6,964 nucleotides of DNA, taken from Sphingomonadales bacterium. GTDB taxonomy: Bacteria; Pseudomonadota; Alphaproteobacteria; Sphingomonadales; Sphingomonadaceae. The notes under the pieces are model-generated. The model saw only the letters and a program-made list of their open reading frames with translations, was not told where the DNA came from and did no database searches. The stretch covers positions 1 through 6,964 of the forward strand of contig JAFLDC010000065.1 in the NCBI GenBank assembly GCA_017302775.1. The letters are read 5' to 3'. Of this stretch, positions 1-4,736 are shown one piece after another. Made by a program: the position numbers and the translations under genes. Position 1 is the first letter of the stretch, and every line of letters starts with the position of its first letter.

Positions 1-2
1 CT

Positions 3-182
3 CATCCCGTCACCATCGCCGCAACCTTTGCGGGGGCCGGAAAGAACCCGCTAACCGGTAAGGAAACGATAGGTTTCCACGGCACGAGCGTAATCAAGCG
101 GTCGCAGTGGGGCCTTGATGGTGATGTGCCCCTGGTGAGCGACGATGTCGTGCTGACAATTACAGCAGCCTTTGAAAAGTAA
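3..182 (+). CDS. YceI-family protein, C-terminal fragment (5' end outside window)
   Basis: The open frame enters from the left edge and ends at TAA 180-182, leaving 59 residues that begin HPVTIAATFAGAGKNPLTGK. The pattern of a beta strand, then GAGKNPLTGKETIGF, then IKRSQWGL, then PLVSDDVVLTI, is the typical C-terminal half of YceI-like lipocalin-fold domains. These proteins bind polyisoprenoid or amphiphilic ligands, usually in the periplasm. The full family length is about 180-200 residues, so roughly two thirds lie outside the window, including any signal peptide. The gene converges with the epoxide hydrolase across an 83-nt gap. Family assignment is from recognised motifs; the ligand and physiological role are unknown. 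Confidence 0.85.
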   Translation, partial: HPVTIAATFAGAGKNPLTGKETIGFHGTSVIKRSQWGLDGDVPLVSDDVVLTITAAFEK

Positions 183-265
183 TCTCCGACCGGTCGTTGC
201 GGCCTCTTTCCACCCGCAAGATCAACTGATCGCGCTGAGGATCATACCACGAGCGCGCCGGATGA

Positions 266-1390
266 TTACCGCAACGTGCGGAATGCTGTCCGAAGCTCCG
301 AAACAAATGCCTCCGGCTGCTCCCACGCGGCGAAATGGCCGCCCTGCTCCATGTCGCCCCAGTGAATCAGATGCTGATAGTTGCGCTCCGCCCATTTGCG
401 GGGCGTCGGCAGAATCTCGCGCGGGAAAGCGCTTACCGCTACGGGAACTTCGATCGGCTGCGGCGCAAACGAACCGAAGCTTTCCCAATAGAGCCTGGCT
501 GATGACGCTCCGCTGCCAGGCAGCCAATAGAGCATGATGTTGTCGAGGATCGCATCACGGGTCAATGCGTCGAAAGGTGAGCCGGCGTTGTCGGTCCACG
601 CCCACATCTTCTCGAAGATCCAACCGGCCAACCCCACTGGACTGTCAACCAGACCATACCCGACTGTTTGCGGCCGCGTGCGCTGCTGGGTTGAATAGCC
701 CGAATCCCAATCCTGATAGTGTTTCAGTGCGCCCAGTGCCTTGAGTTCTGCCGGTGACGGATTTTCAAGATCTTCGGGGAGCGGCCTCCCGATCGGCATG
801 TTGAGATGAATACCCGCGCATCCTTCTATTTTCTGCACCCCGATCGCCGTCGTAACCGCACTGCCCCAATCGCCACCCTGGGCGACCCAGCGCGAATAGC
901 CCAGCCGCCGCATCAGCTCGCCCCAGGCCTGCCCGATCTTTTCCACGCCCCAGCCGATCGCCCGCGGTTTGCCGGAAAAGCCAAAGCCGGGAAGCGACGG
1001 CAGGACGAGATCAAATGCCTGCGATGGATCTTCCGGATCGGTAAGCGCTGCAATCACGCCCATGAATTCAATAACCGAACCGGGCCAGCCGTGCGTCATG
1101 ATAAGTGGCAAGGCCGCCGGATGGGGTGATCGGATGTGCAGGAAATGGATATCCAGCCCGTCAATTGCCGTTGTGAATTGGCCGAGTGCGTTAAGGCGGG
1201 CTTCACAGGCCCACCAGTCGTATCCGTGGCGCCAATAGGCAACAAGGTCCTGCAGGGCCGCCAGCGGGGTGCCTTGCGACCAGTCCTCCACAGTTTCCTT
1301 CTCTGGCCACCGCGCCCGGTCGAGACGGGCATTAAGATCGTCAATCTGGCTCTTCGGCACACGCAGGGTAAAGGGCTGGATACGGTCCAT
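266..1390 (-). CDS. Microsomal-type epoxide hydrolase (alpha/beta hydrolase with EHN domain)
   Basis: This enzyme should add water to an epoxide through an aspartyl-ester intermediate to give a vicinal diol. Counting from a GTG at 1393, it shows an N-terminal EHN segment (residues about 5-110), the HGWPGS oxyanion-hole motif at 101-106 and the nucleophile Asp175 in GGDWGS. Ring-activating tyrosines are Tyr233 (SGYS) and Tyr302 (RLYWE). The acid is Glu326 in FPRE and the base is His353 in GGHFAAWEQP. These match the catalytic residues of mammalian EPHX1 (Asp226, Tyr299, Tyr374, Glu404, His431). The length of about 374 residues suits bacterial members that lack the membrane anchor, and no signal peptide is visible, so it is probably cytosolic. 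I chose ATG 1388-1390 because GGGAG lies 6 nt upstream; the adjacent GTG (1391-1393) would leave only 3 nt. It is the last gene of the minus-strand operon, 13 nt after the thioesterase. Substrate unknown. Confidence 0.92.
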   Translation of the reverse strand: MDRIQPFTLRVPKSQIDDLNARLDRARWPEKETVEDWSQGTPLAALQDLVAYWRHGYDWWACEARLNALGQFTTAIDGLDIHFLHIRSPHPAALPLIMTHGWPGSVIEFMGVIAALTDPEDPSQAFDLVLPSLPGFGFSGKPRAIGWGVEKIGQAWGELMRRLGYSRWVAQGGDWGSAVTTAIGVQKIEGCAGIHLNMPIGRPLPEDLENPSPAELKALGALKHYQDWDSGYSTQQRTRPQTVGYGLVDSPVGLAGWIFEKMWAWTDNAGSPFDALTRDAILDNIMLYWLPGSGASSARLYWESFGSFAPQPIEVPVAVSAFPREILPTPRKWAERNYQHLIHWGDMEQGGHFAAWEQPEAFVSELRTAFRTLR

Positions 1391-1403
1391 CACATTCTCC
1401 CAA

Positions 1404-1826
1404 TCAACCGGATGCTGTCGCCGCTTTCGATGCAGCTTCCACTCTGCCCCGGTCGATCATCGCCATCGTGCTGGTGGCTTTGGCCAGTAGATTGCCGGCA
1501 GCGTCTTTCAGCGCCCCTTCATAGAAGGCGGTGCGTTTGCCATGCTTGACCGCCCATCCTTCGGCGAAAACCGGGCCGGGCCGTGCGGGGGCGAAGAAAC
1601 TGACCTTCAGTTCCAGCGTCATCGGCACGACGGAGTCCCCCGCCAGGGCAATCGCGGCATGCGCCATCGCGGCATCGATCCACCCGGTCACGAAACCGCC
1701 CTGCACCACGCCGCCGGAATGGCACTGCGCGGGGCGCGCCTCGTACTCAAGCACCGCCCGTCCGGCCGGATCGATCTCGACGATCCGGGTCAGTCCCATC
1801 TCCTCGTAGAGCGCGTTGACTGACAT
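1404..1826 (-). CDS. PaaI-like hotdog-fold acyl-CoA thioesterase
   Basis: A 140-residue single hotdog domain of the PaaI/YdiI/4HBT type, which hydrolyses acyl- or aryl-CoA thioesters in the cytoplasm as a homo-oligomer. The signature is at residues 36-56: HSGGVVQGGFVTGWIDAAMA, a glycine-rich turn entering the long hotdog helix, with Asp51 in the position of the catalytic acid. The later strands VPMTLELKVSFFAPARPGP (67-85) and GKRTAFYEGALKDAAGNLLAKATSTMAM (96-123) are standard for the family. Its ATG (1826-1824) overlaps the TGA of the upstream serine hydrolase as TGATG, so the two are translationally coupled. Thirteen nt separate its stop from the epoxide hydrolase start. Which CoA ester it cleaves cannot be told; operon context suggests a product or dead-end intermediate of the neighbouring hydrolytic pathway (inference). 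Confidence 0.88.
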   Translation of the reverse strand: MSVNALYEEMGLTRIVEIDPAGRAVLEYEARPAQCHSGGVVQGGFVTGWIDAAMAHAAIALAGDSVVPMTLELKVSFFAPARPGPVFAEGWAVKHGKRTAFYEGALKDAAGNLLAKATSTMAMIDRGRVEAASKAATASG

Positions 1827-3046
1827 CAGAGCAGCGCCGAATAGATCAGCGTCTTGAGCTCGCGGCGGATCGGATAAACCGAGCTGGGCGACAGCTGGGT
1901 CATGAACACCATGTGCAGTTGCTCAACCGGGTCGATAAAAAACGCGGTCGAGAACATACCGCCCCAATAGTACTCCCCTTTCGATCCGGGGATCATGGTT
2001 GCGGCCGGATCGATATTGACCGCGAAGCCCAAACCGAAACCTACCCCGGCATTGGTCGCCTCGCTGAACAGCGACCGCGACCAGCTGGCCAGATCGCCAT
2101 TCCCCGGCAGGTGGTTCATCGTCATCAGCTCCACCGTCTTGCGGCCGACAATCCGCGCGCCGTCCAGCTCCCCGCCATTCAGCAGCATCTGGCAAAAACG
2201 GTGGTAATCAAGCGCAGTGGAAACGAGCCCGCCCCCGCCCGAAAGCTGGGTTGGCATCCGGCTCCAGGCGCTTTGGGCCGCGCGATCATACATCACCCTG
2301 CCCTTGCCCGGCACGAAGGTATAGCAATCGGTCAGCCGATCAGTCTTGCCGTCCGGAACCGCGAAGAAGGTGTCATCCATCTTGAGCGGCGCGAATATCC
2401 GCGTGGCGAAGAACTGATCCAACGGCATGCCCGACAACCGCTGAACCACCGCGCCCAGCACGTCGGTCGACACCGAGTAGTTCCAAGCCGTGCCGGGGGA
2501 AAACTCCAACGGAATTTCACCCAGCGCCGCCACCAGCTGGTCGAGCGTGAGATTGCCATGCCAGTTTTCCAGCTTCCCGGCACGGTAGGCGGCATCCATG
2601 TTGCTACGGTTCTGAAAAGAATAGGTCAGGCCGCTGGTGTGACGCAGAAGGTCGATCATCAGCATCGGCCGCTCGCAGGCCTTGGTCAGGAACGGTACTC
2701 CAGCCCCACCGCCGTTGTAGACCCCCAGGTTCTTGAACTCCGGCAGGACGTGATGCACCGGGGTGTCTAATGCGACCAGTCCTGCTTCCAGCAGCATCAT
2801 GAAAGCGATCGACGTGATCGGTTTGGTCATGCTGGCGATGCGGAACAGCGAAGTCTCGTCAATCGCACCGCCGTCCTCGCGCGCGGACCCTTGTGACGAG
2901 AAATGCGCAATTTCTCCCTTGCGGGCGATCAGGATCTGCGCATGCGGCAACAGGCCGCTATCGAGATAGCGTTCCTTGACGAAGCGATCGAGCAGCGACA
3001 GGCGGGCAGGATCGAATTGTCCGGACGCAGGAGTGGGAACGGCCAT
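1826..3046 (-). CDS. Serine hydrolase, class C beta-lactamase fold (family VIII esterase-like)
   Basis: A 406-residue protein of the Beta-lactamase (PF00144-type) superfamily. Ser72-Met-Thr-Lys75 supplies the nucleophile and general base, Tyr190-Ser191 (WNYSVS) the second motif, and Trp361-Gly-Gly (YYWGGMFSTAFFIDP) replaces the KTG box. The HTSGL motif lies at 136-140. WGG in place of KTG, with no export signal (N-terminus MAVPTPASGQFDPARL), fits cytosolic family VIII carboxylesterases such as EstB-like enzymes rather than a periplasmic beta-lactamase or penicillin-binding protein. It probably cleaves a carboxylic ester or lactone. The start is supported by GGAG 5 nt upstream of ATG 3046-3044. 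It is the first gene of the tight three-gene run, with an 86-nt gap to the regulator that contains a candidate promoter. The physiological substrate is not deducible. Confidence 0.9.
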   Translation of the reverse strand: MAVPTPASGQFDPARLSLLDRFVKERYLDSGLLPHAQILIARKGEIAHFSSQGSAREDGGAIDETSLFRIASMTKPITSIAFMMLLEAGLVALDTPVHHVLPEFKNLGVYNGGGAGVPFLTKACERPMLMIDLLRHTSGLTYSFQNRSNMDAAYRAGKLENWHGNLTLDQLVAALGEIPLEFSPGTAWNYSVSTDVLGAVVQRLSGMPLDQFFATRIFAPLKMDDTFFAVPDGKTDRLTDCYTFVPGKGRVMYDRAAQSAWSRMPTQLSGGGGLVSTALDYHRFCQMLLNGGELDGARIVGRKTVELMTMNHLPGNGDLASWSRSLFSEATNAGVGFGLGFAVNIDPAATMIPGSKGEYYWGGMFSTAFFIDPVEQLHMVFMTQLSPSSVYPIRRELKTLIYSALL

Positions 3047-3056
3047 CGGAGCTCCG
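3047..3056. repeat. 10-bp perfect palindrome over the serine hydrolase ribosome binding site
   Basis: CGGAGCTCCG is a perfect palindrome directly before the ATG of the serine hydrolase on the minus strand, and its GGAG is the Shine-Dalgarno sequence. It has no loop, so it cannot form a stable intramolecular hairpin. It may simply be a by-product of a good ribosome binding site. Confidence 0.35.
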
Positions 3057-3082
3057 TATTGATCAGTTGCAGTTTCGCACCG

Positions 3083-3111
3083 ACTATTGCCGGTGGGGCG
3101 CAGCGGGGCAA
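3083..3111 (-). promoter_or_regulatory. Candidate sigma70-type promoter for the serine hydrolase-thioesterase-epoxide hydrolase operon
   Basis: On the minus strand, a -35 box TTGCCC (3111-3106, 4/6 to TTGACA) is followed after exactly 17 nt by AATAGT (3088-3083, 4/6 to TATAAT). Transcription would start near 3076, giving a leader of about 30 nt before the ATG at 3046. The location, in the 86-nt gap behind the regulator gene, makes a separate promoter plausible, but read-through from the regulator is equally possible. This is pattern matching only. Confidence 0.35.
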
Positions 3112-3132
3112 GCCCGAAGCTGCAGCGCGTAC

Positions 3133-3594
3133 TCAGACGAGAATGTTCTCGCGCAGCAAGGCGCGGCTGGTCCCGGCATTCAGTTCAGTCAATTGATGCA
3201 CTGCATCACGAATGTCCGGGACCAGGACAAGACGGCGCGCGGTTCTGAGCCCGCCTTTCCATTCCAGCAGCACCCCGGCATCGACCAGCGCCGCCGTCCG
3301 CCGTCTCACCGTTTCGCGGGGCAGTCCGGTCGCCCGTGCGACCGCGCGGCGCGATACGGGAACGATCCTGTCCTGGGCAACCAGAGCAGTCGATGTCACC
3401 AATCCTTCGGCGTCGGGGGTGCGGAGCATCCGCTGCACGTTGCCCAAAGCGACAGTCAGAACGATCAGGACATCGTCATGCGACAGGCCAAAGGCCTTGC
3501 GCAGCACCTGCGCGGCGGCAAGAAACTGATTGGCGACCAAAAACCCGGCGAGCCGCAGCCTTTGGTCAGTGGCTGCGGGATCCAAAGTGAGCAT
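3133..3594 (-). CDS. Small winged-helix/helix-turn-helix transcriptional regulator, family not recognised
   Basis: From ATG 3594 the protein has 153 residues. A helical N-terminal part (about residues 10-60, rich in Leu, Ala and Val) is followed by a helix-turn-helix at about 80-103 (VSRRAVARATGLPRETVRRR). Next come VDAGVLLEWKGG and an RTARRLVLV strand, which read as a winged-helix beta hairpin. The arrangement is like a GntR or MarR winged helix, but I cannot assign it to a named family; the N-terminal region may serve dimerisation or ligand sensing. An ATG at 3615-3613 would give 160 residues but has no ribosome binding site and lies inside an inverted repeat. ATG 3594 has AGAGGA 8 nt upstream and is preferred; ATG 3600 has that motif only 2 nt away. 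Divergent placement against the dioxygenase and head position before the hydrolase genes suggest it is the local regulator (inference). Confidence 0.75.
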   Translation of the reverse strand: MLTLDPAATDQRLRLAGFLVANQFLAAAQVLRKAFGLSHDDVLIVLTVALGNVQRMLRTPDAEGLVTSTALVAQDRIVPVSRRAVARATGLPRETVRRRTAALVDAGVLLEWKGGLRTARRLVLVPDIRDAVHQLTELNAGTSRALLRENILV

Positions 3595-3608
3595 TTCCAT
3601 ATTCCTCT

Positions 3609-3623
3609 GACCCATTTTGGGTC
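3609..3623. promoter_or_regulatory. Putative operator: perfect inverted repeat GACCCA-ttt-TGGGTC
   Basis: Two 6-nt arms are perfectly complementary around a TTT centre (3609-3614 and 3618-3623). The site directly abuts the regulator's AGAGGA ribosome binding site (3608-3603 on the minus strand) and lies 86 nt before the proposed dioxygenase start. A short dyad of this kind in a divergent intergenic region is the usual form of a binding site for a dimeric helix-turn-helix regulator, so the regulator from 3594 is the natural candidate (inference). I found no second copy in the window's other intergenic regions. Confidence 0.5.
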
Positions 3624-3709
3624 GTCATTCGCTAGCATGGATGGCGCCGCCCTGCCATTCACCGTCAACAGCCGTCGCAAAAGCAACGGTACAACGGGAG
3701 ATGTGGGCC

Positions 3710-4537
3710 GTGGTGTGGACAGAGCAGCAGTTGGGGCCGGTTATCGGCAGCGAAGTAACCGGGATCGATCTGAACAATCTCGATGATGGACTGGCCGATC
3801 AGCTGCGTACCCGTCTGGCAGAGCGCCTGGTCCTGGTCATCCGGGATCAAAGGCTGGAACGGGAGGCTCATAAAGCCGTAGCCCGGCTGTTTGGCACTGG
3901 CCGCCTGCATCGCCATGCACTCAACAAGGCACGCGGCGGCGATGACGAGGAGGTTTACCCGGTCCGCACCACGGCGGAATCGAAAATGACCGCCGGGGAA
4001 GGTTGGCATACCGACGTCTCCTGCGATCCCGATCCGATCGCGGCGAGTCTGCTTTACATGCACCAAGCACCGGCCGGCGGCGGCGGCGATACGATCTATT
4101 CCAGCATGTATGAATGCTATGACCGCCTGTCAGACCCCATCAAGGATCTGGCTGGAAAGTTGAAGGCCACGCACGATGGCGCATTTCCCTATCGCCAGAT
4201 CTACGGGATCGAGCCTGAGGGGATGGCTTACAACCGCACCGTGCACCCCGTGGTCATTCGCCACCCCGTTACAGGCCGCCAGCTGTTGTGGGTCAACCGC
4301 GGCTTCACGACCGGTATCAAAGGCCTCAATCACGTTGAGAACCGCCATGTGCTCGAAATGTTTTTTCAGCACATCGAAAGCACGCTGACCGCGCAGTGCC
4401 GCGTGCAATGGGCAGATGGCACGCTGGTTATCTGGGATAATGTCGCAACGCAGCACCATGCGGTGTGGGATTACTTCCCCCATGCACGCTATGCCGAGCG
4501 GATCTCGGTGGTCGGTCCGACCCTGTCCCATAGCTGA
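3710..4537 (+). CDS. TauD/TfdA-family Fe(II)/2-oxoglutarate-dependent dioxygenase
   Basis: A non-haem iron oxygenase that couples 2-oxoglutarate decarboxylation to substrate hydroxylation. From GTG 3710 it has 275 residues, the usual TauD length. It opens with LGPVIGSEVTGIDL (8-21). The iron ligands are His100 and Asp102 (GWHTDVS) and His249 (ATQHHAVWDY). Thr128 lies in GGGGDT; Arg260 and Arg264 fall exactly where E. coli TauD has Arg266 and Arg270 for 2-oxoglutarate. HPVVIRHPVTGRQLLWVNRGFT (179-200) is also typical, so all cofactor residues are intact. GTG 3710 is chosen because GGGAG (3696-3700) lies 9 nt upstream. ATG 3701, three codons earlier, abuts the GGGAG directly; a frame open back to 3617 adds only unconserved residues. 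It is transcribed away from the regulator and probably under its control. The substrate is unknown: taurine, a sulfate ester, a phenoxy acid or another compound is possible. Confidence 0.9.
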   Translation: MVWTEQQLGPVIGSEVTGIDLNNLDDGLADQLRTRLAERLVLVIRDQRLEREAHKAVARLFGTGRLHRHALNKARGGDDEEVYPVRTTAESKMTAGEGWHTDVSCDPDPIAASLLYMHQAPAGGGGDTIYSSMYECYDRLSDPIKDLAGKLKATHDGAFPYRQIYGIEPEGMAYNRTVHPVVIRHPVTGRQLLWVNRGFTTGIKGLNHVENRHVLEMFFQHIESTLTAQCRVQWADGTLVIWDNVATQHHAVWDYFPHARYAERISVVGPTLSHS

Positions 4538-4558
4538 GCCGCCTGCCGCGACAGGGAC

Positions 4559-4587
4559 TTTACAACGCGCAGCCTGCCCGGCATAGG
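4559..4587 (+). promoter_or_regulatory. Candidate promoter for the leuA leader transcript
   Basis: TTTACA (4559-4564, 5/6 to the -35 consensus), a 17-nt spacer and CATAGG (4582-4587, only 3/6 to the -10 consensus) would start transcription at about 4594-4595. That is the A of the leader-peptide AUG. Leaderless leader peptides are known for some alphaproteobacterial attenuators, for example trpL of Sinorhizobium, so the coincidence is informative. The -10 is poor and this remains a guess from pattern and position. Confidence 0.35.
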
Positions 4588-4593
4588 CTGCGC
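4567..4593. repeat. Perfect 9-bp inverted repeat just before the leader AUG
   Basis: GCGCAGCCT (4567-4575) and AGGCTGCGC (4585-4593) are exactly complementary around a 9-nt loop (GCCCGGCAT). The repeat ends one base before the leader AUG and covers the spacer and -10 of the candidate promoter. In RNA reading through from the dioxygenase it would form a stable stem, possibly a 3' end for that transcript, although no U-run follows. In DNA it could be an operator. Function unproven. Confidence 0.55.
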
Positions 4594-4594
4594 C

Positions 4595-4645
4595 ATGACC
4601 CTCGCGCTTGGCCTTACCCTGCGACTTATCCGCCCTTGGGCGTGA
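4595..4645 (+). CDS. Putative leuA leader peptide (leucine attenuator control peptide)
   Basis: ATG 4595-4597 opens a 16-codon frame ending at TGA 4643-4645: MTLALGLTLRLIRPWA. Leucine occupies positions 3, 5, 7, 9 and 11, followed by Ile12. Four of the five Leu codons are CTC or CTT, although CTG is the commonest Leu codon in the adjacent leuA. In classical amino-acid attenuators the ribosome stalls on such codons when the cognate charged tRNA is scarce. The frame lies 91 nt upstream of leuA, in a different frame, and its stop is directly followed by two competing hairpins. There is no strong Shine-Dalgarno (only TAGG 7 nt upstream), so translation may be leaderless. The peptide itself is probably without function. 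Composition, position and downstream structure agree; nothing experimental is visible. Confidence 0.65.
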   Translation: MTLALGLTLRLIRPWA

Positions 4646-4683
4646 GCTGGCGTGCACTTGGGCGGCACGCAGCGCCGCTCAAG
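4646..4683 (+). promoter_or_regulatory. Mutually exclusive hairpins of a putative leuA attenuator
   Basis: Hairpin A pairs 4646-4655 (GCTGGCGTGC) with 4665-4673 (GCACGCAGC): nine base pairs with one bulged G and a 9-nt loop. Hairpin B pairs 4657-4666 (CTTGGGCGGC) with 4674-4683 (GCCGCTCAAG): ten pairs including one G-U, with a 7-nt loop. They share 4657-4673 and cannot coexist. A ribosome stalled on the Leu codons (to 4627) would leave A free to form and so block B. A ribosome at the leader stop (4643-4645) would cover the left arm of A and allow B. B is followed by GGAGACTGAAC, not a U-run, so B is not a standard intrinsic terminator; Rho-assisted or translational control is possible. A further pairing, CCGCCC 4630-4635 with GGGCGG 4660-4665, is also available. 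Confidence 0.55.
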
Positions 4684-4736
4684 GGAGACTGAACAGCACC
4701 AACCCAGTCGCAATTGCCAATATTCGAGACAACGAC

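Noticed and set aside
197..219. TTGCGG...CCGCAA inverted repeat between the convergent YceI and epoxide hydrolase genes, as a possible bidirectional terminator
   Set aside because: Only a 6-bp stem with an 11-nt loop and no T-run on either side; too weak to call.
1913..2770. Long open frame on the plus strand opposite the serine hydrolase
   Set aside because: Arg/Gln/His-rich sequence with no domain-like pattern, typical of antisense frames in high-GC DNA; the minus-strand gene has full catalytic motifs.
3078..3095. CACCG-N8-CGGTG dyad in the gap before the serine hydrolase, as a second operator
   Set aside because: Arms of 5 bp only and sequence unrelated to the GACCCA/TGGGTC dyad; expected by chance at this GC content.
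3663..3668. TTGACG (minus strand) as the -35 box of the regulator promoter
   Set aside because: Good -35 match, but no acceptable -10 hexamer at 15-19 nt spacing, so no promoter is called.
3067..3786. Plus-strand open frame of about 240 codons spanning the regulator and the start of the dioxygenase
   Set aside because: Low-complexity composition, runs antisense through the regulator and across the intergenic region; no ribosome binding site and no recognisable motif.
4631..4642. CGCCCTTGGGCG as a self-contained hairpin at the end of the leader peptide
   Set aside because: Only a 4-bp stem with a 4-nt loop is sterically possible; noted merely as a possible competitor to the larger stems.
4681..4691. 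AAGGGAG as the leuA ribosome binding site with an upstream CTG start (4689)
   Set aside because: The CTG is only 1 nt from the motif, the intervening residues resemble no LeuA N-terminus, and the stretch is part of the leader region.
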